DNA of 64,000 nt from Clostridia bacterium (GTDB taxonomy: Bacteria > Bacillota > Clostridia > Christensenellales > UBA1242), in assembly GCA_900767715.1 (NCBI GenBank), contig CAAGAD010000005.1, positions 794,738 to 858,737 on the forward strand, given 5' to 3'. Position 1 is the stretch's first letter. Each line of letters starts with the position of its first letter. The notes below the pieces were generated by a model. It did not search any database, had not been told where the DNA came from, and worked only from the letters and a program-made list of their open reading frames with translations. A program made the translations under genes and the position numbers. Shown in pieces: positions 7,533 to 16,900 of the stretch.

Positions 7533-9212
7533 ATGAAAGATAAAAAACAAAAGAAAGAGTTCAACTATTTAAAGACATATATGCAGTTGACCAAGCCAAA
7601 GTTTTGGCCGTGTGTCTTGCATACGATTTTGTATTCTGCTTATGTTTGTATGCAACTTTTGGACGCAATTTTCGCAGCCAACGCCGTCACTGGACTGACA
7701 AAGGGCGATTGGACATACGCGTACAAGAATGTAGCATTCCTTGCTCTGTTCACAATCATTAGAAATGTCACGGCGCACCTATTTAACCGTCACCGCGCGA
7801 AACTATACGCTGACGGTTACAACAACATTACGAACAAATTATACAAAAAAATCCTTTATGCCAACTCGCAAAACTTTGAGCAGACCAGCAAAGAGTACAT
7901 TTTAAACACGATTGGCACGAATGTGGGAACAATGGCGTCGTTTTCTAACGAAGTGATTAAGAAGATTGGCATTGTCATTCAACTTATAGTGGCACTCACA
8001 GTCATCTTTTCTGCCAGCGTTTTGTCTGGGTTCATAGTGTTTGGTTTGGCGTTTGTAGATTTCTTCTTGCTCAAATTTTTGAACCGCAAATACGCTATGG
8101 CATTGAACAAACAATATAAGGCGCGTGACGCTATCTATGAAGACGTGTCTGACGTGATTGACGGTCACAGCATTATCAACGAATTTGAGAAGGAAAAAGA
8201 ATTTGAAAGACGTTTCGCTAAAAAGACAAACGCATTCAACCAAGGCGTAAAAGACGAATACGTTTGGGCGTCATACAAATCGGATTTCTTCTACACATTT
8301 TATCGCATAATTATTTGCGCCATTAACCTTTTGCTAGTGTTTATGGTGAGCAAGGACAGTATGAGTTTGTCCGTATATATGATTGTCGTAGCATACTTGC
8401 TTACTTGCACCGAGCAGTTCAACACGGTGTTCGACATCACGCAACTTTTGTCCAACCTTGAAGTCAGCGTCAAGCGTGTCAACGTGGTTGCCAATTTCAC
8501 CGACGAGCAGTTCGCCACTTATGGCAACATATTGCGAAGTCGTGGCGGTCAAAATCTCAGTTTTGTCGGCGTCAATTATTTCAATGCGGACGCAAAAAGC
8601 GCCTATCGTGGCAAACTTGTTGATTTGGACTTGTCCTTTATGCCACACGCAGTCAACCTTGTGAAAGGTCCGCGTAAATGTGGCAAGCGCCTTGTATTCA
8701 ATATGCTCAGGCGTAACATTCGTCCAGACAGCGGTTGCGTAATTTACGACAACATCAATCTGTACGATTACAGTCAAAAAGATTTCAAACAAAAAATTTA
8801 TTACGCCACACGCAACCCCGAGTTCGTGTCTGGCACAATAAAAGAAAATCTTGCGCTCACGGGTGCGAAAAACAAAAAAATTATGTTGGTGTGTAAGCAA
8901 CTCGGCATTTACGATTATATAAAAGAACTGCCAAAAGGATTTGACAGCGAGATTGAGGACGATATGCCTCGTATGTTCAAGTTTTTGTTGGGGTTGGCGC
9001 GTGCAATTTTAACCGATTGCGAAGTGTTGCTCGTTTACGAAACGCCAAGCGCAATGTCCAAGACGGACAAACTGCTATTGCAAAGACTTATTGCCGACCT
9101 TGCGAAAGAGCGCACAATCATATTGTTCACCTATGGTGACTTGTATGATAACGTTGCCAAGATTTGCTACAAGATTGAACAAGGACAACTGGTGGACGTA
9201 AAAGTAAATTAG
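7533..9212 (+). CDS. ABC exporter-like protein with a degenerate ATPase domain
   Basis: 559 residues: an N-terminal six-helix ABC exporter-type membrane domain (about 1-320) and a C-terminal nucleotide-binding domain. The domain order and the coupling sequences are clear, but each ATPase motif is altered. Walker A reads GPRKCGKR (379-386) with Arg in place of Ser/Thr. The Q-loop glutamine is replaced (ATRNPEF). The LSGGQ signature is gone, with MPRMFKFLLGLARAI at its place. The Walker B aspartate is Tyr502 (LLVYE, with the glutamate E503 kept). The D-loop reads SAMS, and the switch histidine is Tyr534. It is probably unable to hydrolyse ATP alone; it may pair with an active half-transporter encoded elsewhere or have another role. 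There is no clear ribosome site. Confidence 0.88.
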   Translation: MKDKKQKKEFNYLKTYMQLTKPKFWPCVLHTILYSAYVCMQLLDAIFAANAVTGLTKGDWTYAYKNVAFLALFTIIRNVTAHLFNRHRAKLYADGYNNITNKLYKKILYANSQNFEQTSKEYILNTIGTNVGTMASFSNEVIKKIGIVIQLIVALTVIFSASVLSGFIVFGLAFVDFFLLKFLNRKYAMALNKQYKARDAIYEDVSDVIDGHSIINEFEKEKEFERRFAKKTNAFNQGVKDEYVWASYKSDFFYTFYRIIICAINLLLVFMVSKDSMSLSVYMIVVAYLLTCTEQFNTVFDITQLLSNLEVSVKRVNVVANFTDEQFATYGNILRSRGGQNLSFVGVNYFNADAKSAYRGKLVDLDLSFMPHAVNLVKGPRKCGKRLVFNMLRRNIRPDSGCVIYDNINLYDYSQKDFKQKIYYATRNPEFVSGTIKENLALTGAKNKKIMLVCKQLGIYDYIKELPKGFDSEIEDDMPRMFKFLLGLARAILTDCEVLLVYETPSAMSKTDKLLLQRLIADLAKERTIILFTYGDLYDNVAKICYKIEQGQLVDVKVN

Positions 9213-9676
9213 AGATATTGCCTGATGGCAATGTCTTTTTTTTCTAGCACAGAGAGTGTGACGCAGAGCGGAGTGGAGAGTTGATTGATATAGTTGGAGA
9301 GCGCACGACTCTTGCTTGCCTCGTTGCCAATGAGATAGGCGAGAATGGATATGCACTTGCTCGTGTTTTTGCAAATGCCGAACACATTGTCTTTACACAT
9401 CTCCACATTCATCTTTTTGCTCGACACTTTATACAATTCACTCACGTTTTGCGTGACGTTCACCATTGCACTTTTTAGGTCGGCGAGCGCGCGGGTTAGG
9501 TCGTCAGGTAGGCAACGTTGATTCATAATGCCTAGACAAACTTTTTGCGAGTGCACAAAAAATGACCCCAACAGTTCGCTAGTCTTTTGTTGGGTGTCAT
9601 CGGTTTGTTTCTTGTATGCGCTTTGCAAGGCAACTAGCACATCACTAGGTAAAATTGGATTGTCGTTGTACATCAT
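9209..9676 (-). CDS. Hypothetical protein downstream of dnaI
   Basis: About 155 residues, starting at one of two adjacent ATGs (9676 or 9673); the open frame continues upstream into dnaI. It is soluble and mostly helical, with several Cys (in MCKDNVFGICKN and nearby). I recognise no family. It follows dnaI by about 40 bp on the same strand and probably shares its transcript. The ribosome site is weak. Its 3' end overlaps the ABC gene by 4 bp, and that gene's terminator lies in its last codons. Confidence 0.55.
   Translation of the reverse strand: MMYNDNPILPSDVLVALQSAYKKQTDDTQQKTSELLGSFFVHSQKVCLGIMNQRCLPDDLTRALADLKSAMVNVTQNVSELYKVSSKKMNVEMCKDNVFGICKNTSKCISILAYLIGNEASKSRALSNYINQLSTPLCVTLSVLEKKDIAIRQYL
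9213..9243 (+). terminator. Terminator of the ABC-like gene
   Basis: Arms AGATATTGCC and GGCAATGTCT (one mismatch) around a 4-nt loop, then T8. It lies inside the 3' coding end of the convergent minus-strand gene. Confidence 0.75.
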
Positions 9677-9713
9677 ACTTTTATATATGCGTACGAGTTT
9701 GATTTTACGACTA

Positions 9714-10616
9714 TTATTTTTGCGTGCGGTTGTCCTTTCCTGTAAATAGTATGTTGAGCGACAGCAGTTTGTTGGCAAGTCGGCTATAAATTCGCTCGCC
9801 GTATCTATCCAAAATCTTGGTCGGGCTGTCAAGGTTGGACGAAATGCAAGTCGCACGGTTCTTGACTAGTCGTTCGTTGAGTATGGTGTAGAGATATTCT
9901 ACTGTGACATTTTTGAGTACCGGCTCACTGCCAAGGTCGTCAATTAGCAAGATGTCCGCGTCAATGTAATTTTGAATCTCGCTGGCTTTGCCCACATGAT
10001 AGTTTCGGCATTGATTATTGAGATTGAATGCTGTGGTGTATTGCACGCTAAAACCTTTTTTCGCAAGTTCGTTGGCAATGCATTCGAGCAAATAGGTTTT
10101 GCCCGTGCCAGTGTAGCCCAAAAGGTTGATGTTTCGCACTTTTGTCTTTGGATAATTTGTGCACCATTTCATCACTTTATCATAACTGGCTTTTAGTTCG
10201 GCGGGGTGACGACTATTTGCGAAAGTGTGTTCGGCATTTACGCCGTCAATTTTAGTTAATCGCTCGTTCAGTTGCGCTTTGAAGCAGTCACAATATTCAT
10301 TGCCAATGCGTCCAGTGTCTTGACATTTGGCACATTTAAATTTAGGCTCAAAGTCTGCTAGGCTTTCGTTGGTCTTGGCAAGGTAGTTTCTTAATGCATT
10401 ATACTTCTTGGCTTCGTCCGCTTTGGCTTTTTTTAGGTCGGTGTCGTTGTGGCGTGCGCGGGCGGTTTGAAGCGTTGCGAGTTTGTATGCTTGGTAAAGT
10501 TTATCGAACTCGCTGTCGTTTTGTTGACGATTAGCAATGCGCTCGTTGGCGTCAACAATTGCTTGATTGCGTAAGGTGGTGTAATAGTTTACTAATTCAT
10601 TTATTACGTTTGCCAT
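9714..10616 (-). CDS. dnaI: DnaC/DnaI-type helicase loader ATPase
   Basis: Loads the replicative helicase onto DNA; an AAA+ ATPase. 300 residues. Seen: an N-terminal helical part, a zinc-binding cluster C95, C98, C109, C111, Walker A GYTGTGKT at 167-174, Walker B DILLIDDLG at 221-229, and an arginine-rich end of the AAA+ core (YGERIYSRL). The ribosome site GGAGGTGTAAT overlaps the end of the upstream DnaD-domain gene. The DnaD-DnaI pair matches the usual Bacillota/Clostridia primosome arrangement. Confidence 0.92.
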   Translation of the reverse strand: MANVINELVNYYTTLRNQAIVDANERIANRQQNDSEFDKLYQAYKLATLQTARARHNDTDLKKAKADEAKKYNALRNYLAKTNESLADFEPKFKCAKCQDTGRIGNEYCDCFKAQLNERLTKIDGVNAEHTFANSRHPAELKASYDKVMKWCTNYPKTKVRNINLLGYTGTGKTYLLECIANELAKKGFSVQYTTAFNLNNQCRNYHVGKASEIQNYIDADILLIDDLGSEPVLKNVTVEYLYTILNERLVKNRATCISSNLDSPTKILDRYGERIYSRLANKLLSLNILFTGKDNRTQK

Positions 10617-10617
10617 A

Positions 10618-12063
10618 TTACACCTCCACTTCGTCTAGGTTGCTGAAAAATGAGTCAAGTTCTTCTTTTGTATATACTTTATCAGTTACGCGCGCTGATT
10701 TGGTTGGCTTGGTTACGCTGGCTGGGGCAAACGCTTTCGCGCTAGCCAGGTCGTTGATGCCTGCCGAATGCCAATTGGACAAAATTTTGTTCATATACAC
10801 AAGCGCACCTGGTTTGTTGGCGCTTAATTCACATGCGTAATCGAGTAATTCATCATTTATCGCCCAATCCTTTGTCCAAGTGCGATAGAAATTGCGGTCT
10901 TGTTCATTGACACGACGGACAAGCCCGAGTTTTTCGAGAATGTTTTTGATTTGCGTGTCGTTGGCGAGAATGTCTGTCATATATTGATTGAACGCTTCCA
11001 TATTGAGAATGCCGAGTTTATAGAATTTGCGTACAATGTCGGCATAGCCTTCAAGTGTGCGAATGCTCTGTTTGAAGCAATAGTTGGCAATGGTTGTGAG
11101 CAAATCGCTGGCACAACCCATTTGAATGAATGGCAGAACATAAACATCTACCACTTGGCTCAAATCTTGATAATACAAGCCAAGTGATTTGGTAATATCT
11201 TTGGCGAGCACGAGCAAGGTTTGTTTGTTGGTTTCGTATTCGTCAATCTCGGCGTTGGTCATCAGTTTCATCTCATAATATTTGCGAAGAGTGGTGTCGA
11301 GATAGCGAATATCGGTCTTGTGCAAGCGTGACTTGATAGATTTGGCAACGTGCACGATGACTTCGATGTCGAAACCAAGTTCTTTGAGCCAGCAGTCGAG
11401 CATTTCTTTGTCTTCAATCTGTGGACTGGCTTTTGAGCCAAGCGCTTTAAACACTTGAACGAGTTTGTCATCGTGAGTGGAGAGTTCTTGAATTTTTTGT
11501 TCCACTTGCGAAAGTGTGAGTATTTGCTCGCAAGCCCAGTTTTTAGCAATAGTATTGATATAGCGATGACCGACGTTGTCGCCCTTTTGACTAATTGCGT
11601 ATTTGCAAATGGCAAGAAGTGCGTCCATATCCATATGGAAACTCTCAATAACGGTGTAATACTCTACAAATTCGTTGGACGAAATGGTGCGGTTAGGGAA
11701 GAGTTGTTGGATTAGAATGTTGAAGTCATTGTATTTGCCCACTTTAAATTTTTTCAAGTTGCCGATTGCGGTCTTCACGGGTTTGTAGATGACTTGTGGT
11801 TCGCCCAGTTGAACGAGTTGAACCAAGCCCAAATCTTGCCAATATAGGAAAACATTAATAATGTCTTCCACCGTGATGTTTAGGTCACGGCTCATTTTGT
11901 CAAGGCTATTGTCCGCACTCTCATTGCTAGCCAAAAAATAACCCCACAAATACACTTTGACGCAATCTGCGGGCGCGCCTAGCAAATAATCATTAAAAAA
12001 CGCGTTATCGACGAGCGTGTAATTGTTGTGTTTTTGTTCCGAACTAATCTTGCAAAATGACAT
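10618..12063 (-). CDS. DnaD/DnaB-domain primosome protein
   Basis: 481 residues. The N-terminal 100 residues look like the winged-helix domain of DnaD/DnaB primosomal proteins (the segment with VKVYLWGYFLA is the usual K-x-Y-LYLL equivalent). The central and C-terminal parts show two helical DnaD-like domains with the WxxxPxxxxxxxI-type pattern (YRTWTKDWAINDELLDYA near 400). The family helps the DnaI-helicase complex assemble at origins or restart sites. The start follows AAAGGTGG. It is the first gene of an operon with dnaI and probably the 9209 gene. I cannot tell whether it is the sole DnaD or the DnaB paralogue. Confidence 0.82.
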   Translation of the reverse strand: MSFCKISSEQKHNNYTLVDNAFFNDYLLGAPADCVKVYLWGYFLASNESADNSLDKMSRDLNITVEDIINVFLYWQDLGLVQLVQLGEPQVIYKPVKTAIGNLKKFKVGKYNDFNILIQQLFPNRTISSNEFVEYYTVIESFHMDMDALLAICKYAISQKGDNVGHRYINTIAKNWACEQILTLSQVEQKIQELSTHDDKLVQVFKALGSKASPQIEDKEMLDCWLKELGFDIEVIVHVAKSIKSRLHKTDIRYLDTTLRKYYEMKLMTNAEIDEYETNKQTLLVLAKDITKSLGLYYQDLSQVVDVYVLPFIQMGCASDLLTTIANYCFKQSIRTLEGYADIVRKFYKLGILNMEAFNQYMTDILANDTQIKNILEKLGLVRRVNEQDRNFYRTWTKDWAINDELLDYACELSANKPGALVYMNKILSNWHSAGINDLASAKAFAPASVTKPTKSARVTDKVYTKEELDSFFSNLDEVEV

Positions 12064-12079
12064 AATCCACCTTTAATTA

Positions 12080-12108
12080 ATTATACAACATAAAAGGTGG
12101 TTTGTAAA
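12080..12108 (-). promoter_or_regulatory. Promoter of the dnaD-like/dnaI operon
   Basis: Minus strand: TTTACA (12108-12103), 17-bp spacer, TATAAT (12085-12080). Strong sigma-A match. Confidence 0.8.
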
Positions 12109-12150
12109 GAAAAATGTCATTTTATTGCCGGCATTGTTATATGATAAATT

Positions 12151-13635
12151 ATGAAGAAAATTTTGAATGCAATTTTAATCACAGTAATAACGCTGACTGC
12201 AATGATAACTTTCGCGGGCTGTAAGACGGACAACCTTAGCGCGATTAGTGAAAATCTGACCAACTACACAATCGACTTTGACATTGACGTGGCGAATAAG
12301 ACGGTCAGCGCGAGTCAAACGGTGGATTATGTGAATGATAGCCAAGAAGAATTGGACGATGTAAGGTTTCATCTCTATCCGCGTGCGTTTTGCGAAGGCG
12401 TGGTGAATATGACGGTGTCAAAGACGCAATCTGCCAAGGCGTATCCAAACGGCGTGAGTTACGCTAGCATTGAAATAAGCAAATTGTCTGTTGCTGGCAA
12501 AGAAATTGAGGCAAACTATACTGGTGAAGACAAGGACATCTTGGTGGCGAAATTGGACGAACGCCTTGTGCCATCTGCTCGCGTAAAAATTGAAATCAAC
12601 TATTCAATCATCATTCCAAACATTTTGCACAGATTTGGCTATGGCGACAACACAATTAATCTAGGCAATATATATCCAGTGGCGTGCGTTAGGGAGGAGA
12701 GTGGTTGGAGCGAGTGTCCATATCATCCAAACGGCGACCCGTTCTATTCCAACATTGCCAACTATAACGTCACTGCCAGTTATGACAGTTCGTACACAAT
12801 GGCTGTAACGGGCGAGTCAACCACAATCAAACAAAGCAATAAAAACAAAACCACAGCAACGGCTAGGGCGGTGAGAGATTTCGCAATGGTACTCAGCAAT
12901 AAGTTCAGCGTGCTGACGGCGGACGTGAACAGGGTGAAAGTCAGCTATTATTATTTCGATGATGAGAATGCGGGCGAAAATCTGCAAATAAGCAAAGACG
13001 CTCTCATTTGCTTCTCGAAGAAATTTTACAAATATCCATACTCCACATTGTCTGTGGTGAAAGCCGACTTTGTGCACGGCGGAATGGAGTATCCAAATTT
13101 GGTGTACATCTCTGCCGACATTGATGACAAGTTGCAGTACCAAAATTGTATTGTTCACGAAATCGCTCACCAATGGTGGTACGGCTTGGTTGGCAACAAC
13201 GAATACACGGAAGCCTGGCTCGATGAACCACTCGCAGAATTTTCGACTGCGCTGTTCTATAAATGCCATTCAAACTATAACGTGCGCTACCGTGATGTAA
13301 TCAGTTCGGCGCAAGACAATATGAGTTTGTTTTTGTCTGTCTATCGCGAAGTGTTGGGCACGGTCGATACGTCTATGAATCGCCCGGTCAACAAATATCC
13401 AACCGACGCCGAATACGTTTACAACATCTACGTCAAGGGCGTGTTGATGTATGACTGCTTGATGTCGTCAATCGGCGAGAGAAAATTGGTTGGCGCGCTG
13501 AGTGATTACGCACATCAATATGCATTCAAAAATGCGACGGGAAATGACCTAATTAAATGCTTTGAAAAAAGTACAAAAATTAAATTAAATGAATTTTTTA
13601 ACAGTTGGGTAAACGGTAGCATAATTTTAAATTAA
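12151..13635 (+). CDS. M1-family metallopeptidase lipoprotein
   Basis: 494 residues. Signal peptide with lipobox FAGC, lipidated at Cys24, so it is anchored outside the membrane. The M1 (gluzincin) active site is complete: H336-E337-x-x-H340 (HEIAHQWW), then 18 residues, then E359 in LDEPLAE. The substrate-recognition GAMEN motif appears as GGMEY at 310-314. Likely role: an extracellular aminopeptidase taking residues from peptide N-termini. The N-terminal half has the beta-rich pattern of M1 proteins. There is no ribosome site; a TATGAT box ends 5 bp before the ATG, so the mRNA may be leaderless, though the -35 is poor. Confidence 0.9.
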   Translation: MKKILNAILITVITLTAMITFAGCKTDNLSAISENLTNYTIDFDIDVANKTVSASQTVDYVNDSQEELDDVRFHLYPRAFCEGVVNMTVSKTQSAKAYPNGVSYASIEISKLSVAGKEIEANYTGEDKDILVAKLDERLVPSARVKIEINYSIIIPNILHRFGYGDNTINLGNIYPVACVREESGWSECPYHPNGDPFYSNIANYNVTASYDSSYTMAVTGESTTIKQSNKNKTTATARAVRDFAMVLSNKFSVLTADVNRVKVSYYYFDDENAGENLQISKDALICFSKKFYKYPYSTLSVVKADFVHGGMEYPNLVYISADIDDKLQYQNCIVHEIAHQWWYGLVGNNEYTEAWLDEPLAEFSTALFYKCHSNYNVRYRDVISSAQDNMSLFLSVYREVLGTVDTSMNRPVNKYPTDAEYVYNIYVKGVLMYDCLMSSIGERKLVGALSDYAHQYAFKNATGNDLIKCFEKSTKIKLNEFFNSWVNGSIILN

Positions 13636-13655
13636 AAAAATATAAAACATTTAAA

Positions 13656-13702
13656 AATAACTGCAAAAATATAAAAAAATAATAAAAAATGCAGTTATTT
13701 TT
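13656..13702 (+). terminator. Terminator of the M1 peptidase gene
   Basis: 10-bp perfect arms AATAACTGCA and TGCAGTTATT separated by a 24-nt A-rich loop, then T-run. The loop is unusually long. Confidence 0.65.
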
Positions 13703-13929
13703 TCATTTTTTATAAAAAATTAATTAATCGGCGCCTAATATTGCATTAAATAATTATTTAAATTAATATTTTATTTTTTTTAATTTAATTCATTATTTAT
13801 TTTATTTTAATTATTTTCACCTAATTAATTTTTTTGCGGAATAACGGAGTAAATTAAAATTTAGTTTAAACCACAAAATCGCGGGCAAATATATTTATAT
13901 ATATTTTTCAAAAATTTGCGAATAATTAT

Positions 13930-13958
13930 TTGATAATTATTTTTCTAGGTGGTACACT
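13930..13958 (+). promoter_or_regulatory. Promoter of the giant lipoprotein gene
   Basis: TTGATA (13930-13935), 17-bp spacer, TACACT (13953-13958). The ATG begins 9 bp after the -10 box, so the transcript would start at or within two bases of the start codon. Confidence 0.65.
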
Positions 13959-13966
13959 AAAAGTGT

Positions 13967-16900
13967 ATGAAATCCCTAATGAAAAAAATAAGAATTTGCA
14001 TTTTGGCAGTTATCTGTATGATACCGGCATTTATGTTGGCGGGCTGTACAGATGACGTGCCAGTAACGGCGATAAATTTTAGAGAAGAACGCATTGAGAT
14101 GTTGGTGGGCGATAGTTACGAACCACAAGTTTTTTGCAGTCCAAATTCTGCTAGCAACAAACGCTATGGCTTGAAGTCTAACGACACAACAATTGTTACC
14201 GCTTCCGGCACGAGATTGACGGCGCGCTCAAAGGGTACAGCAATCGTAACCGCGGTGTCGAGTAGCGAGAGCAAAACCGCCAGCATTGTTGTCATTGTGT
14301 ATGACAAGAGTGTGCAACTGGGCGTGCCTAGTGACATTAAATATGACGGCGAAGCCTTGACTTTTTCTGCCAGCGAGAACGCGTACAACTTTGATATGCG
14401 TTTGAACGGGCAAATTATTCATTTGGGCAACACAAACACCTACCGCAATTTTGATGCGGGCAGAGTGAACACGGTTGAGATTATGGCGGTCGGCAATGGT
14501 CGAGCCACCATTAGTAGCGCATTTAGTGAAGAATACAAATTTTTCCAAATTGCACAACCAACCAACTTGAGAGTAGAAAACGGAGTACTAACTTTTGACG
14601 CTGTGGAAAATGTGTCGAAATACAAAATCACTCTCAAAACTGATAATAACGAAGACGCTGAACAAATTGTTGACACAAATAGTCTAAATTTGAGCAATCT
14701 AATTGAAAGCGGAAAAGAATACAATATCAGCGTGAAAGCGCTAAAAGACGGCTATACAAACGAAAATTTGGACAAAAATGTTGAGATTTTCGCCAGCCGT
14801 GAGTCAGCCAGCATCGTGGTGAGCAAGTCTAACGCTCCAACGAACTTACGTATTGACAAGAATAAGTTGATATTTGACAATGCGGTAAGGCAATCGACCT
14901 TTGAGTTGGAAATCTATTCGGGCTCAAACCAAGTGCTAACTACACAATTTAATGAGGATTTTTATGACTTGTCGGCTCTTGACGCGGGCGAGTACAGCAT
15001 TAAGGTTAGACAAAAGACAACTGGCACGAATGCATTGTTCAGCGACTGGTCAATCCCACTTGTTGCGACCAAACTTGTTAGTCCAACCGTGACGATTGCG
15101 GACGGTGTAGTGAAGATTTCGGCGGTTACAGACGCTGTTGGCTACAATGTGGTAGTCAATGGCGCTGTAATCGACATTCGTGACGCCAGTGAATTTGTTT
15201 TGGGTTCATCTTTCGGCGTTGGCGCATACACAATCGGCGCGCAAGCCTATGGTGACGCGCAAACCATTATCTCAAATGTTTCGACCACAATTAGTGCGAC
15301 CAAACTTGCCACACCAAGAAATCTCGCACTCAACAATTACGTACTCTCGTTCGACGATGTGAACGACTCTGCTAGTTTCAAACTTACTGTTTCAGCCGAT
15401 TTGGCTAGCGAAGTTAAGGTCAACGATATTATAGATGTTGAAGGCAATAGTTACACATTCGCGCCTTCATACTTCGCCGAAACAACCAAGACGGACACAT
15501 ACAGATTGCAGTTGCAAGCATACAAGACGGGCAATTACCTTTTGAGCGAGAAAACCGAGATATATTTGGTATATAAACTCGCCACACCACAAAATGTCAA
15601 CCTAACCGACGAAAAGATTACTATTGAAAACGAGAAAATCAATATCGTGGCGGTAGAATCAACAATCGGTTACAAGATTGAATTCTACCTTGCAGACACG
15701 AATGTTTTGGTGGACGAAAAGGCCTTTACCCCACCACAAACATACTCCGACCTACCAGCACTTGACGCGGGCAAATATTCGGTCAAGATTATGGCAACGG
15801 GCAATAACGCCAACGTGCTTGACTCGGGCATTGTTCAGTTGGACGATATCGACGTCTTGGCAATCCCAACCACTAGAGCGGAAAGTAATGCAATCATTTG
15901 GAATGCGGTGGAGAAAGCAACGGGCTATTTTATCACTCGCGACGAAGTATTAGATGACAAACTTATTACCGACCTATCTTACAATATAGATTTGTTGGAA
16001 GCGGGCGTGTATAATTTCAAAATTCGTGCTTACGGCGATGGACAGAAAATCATCTCTTCAAAATATAGCGAAAGTCCACTAGTTATCACCAAACTCAGCC
16101 AGCCAACCGACCTTGACTACCAAAACGGCAAACTCACGTGGAGCGCGGTTGAGGGCGCAACTGCTTACGATGTGTGCTACAAGAATGAAGAAACAGACAA
16201 CATCGACTCATTCCGCGTTGGCACCAATTCGTACGACATAGATTTCGCGAGCAAACTTGCGGGCAGTTACAACTATTATGTCATTGCGCTCGGCAACTCA
16301 AACACAGTGTTTGACAGCAAACCAAGCCAGGACATCACCATTGTTAAACAAGCCAAGGCGACTGATTTGCGCCTTGAAGGCAATACGGTCAAATGGAATT
16401 ATGACATTGACTCAACCTATGAACTGGTTGTGAACGGCATTGTCATAGATGACCTAACAAACGGCGCGTTCGACCTAATCAAAGACTATTTGCCAATCGC
16501 AAACTTTGAAACTGCGCAAGAATACACAATCACACTCATCACCAAGGGTGAAAGTCGCAAACTAGTGGCGGACGGCTTAGTTGTCAAGGTTGATAGTGAC
16601 CCAACCGACAGCCTAGTCATCACCAAATTGGCACAAACCACTGACGTCAGCCTGTCAAGTGGTGTGCTGAAATGGAAGATTAACACATCGGCAGTGTCAT
16701 ATTCACTAGTGGTGGACGGCAACGTCCTGATTGAGAATGTTGCTACCAACGAAAACAATGACGCGGGTTACCAAACGTATGATTTGAATGCAAGTTTGAC
16801 GGCGGGTGAGCATACTGTGGCAATCATTGCGAACGGCAATGGCGTAAACAGTTTCGATTCTAACGCGTCCAACTATTTGGCTAGCGAGATAAGACTCACA

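Larger units (their letters stand above)
13636..13966 (+). other. AT-rich intergenic block
   Basis: 331 bp made almost wholly of A and T, apart from a short GC-containing patch near 13830-13890. It holds the terminator at 13656-13702 and the promoter of the giant lipoprotein gene at its end. I see no open reading frame of use and no repeat with clear periodicity. Confidence 0.8.
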
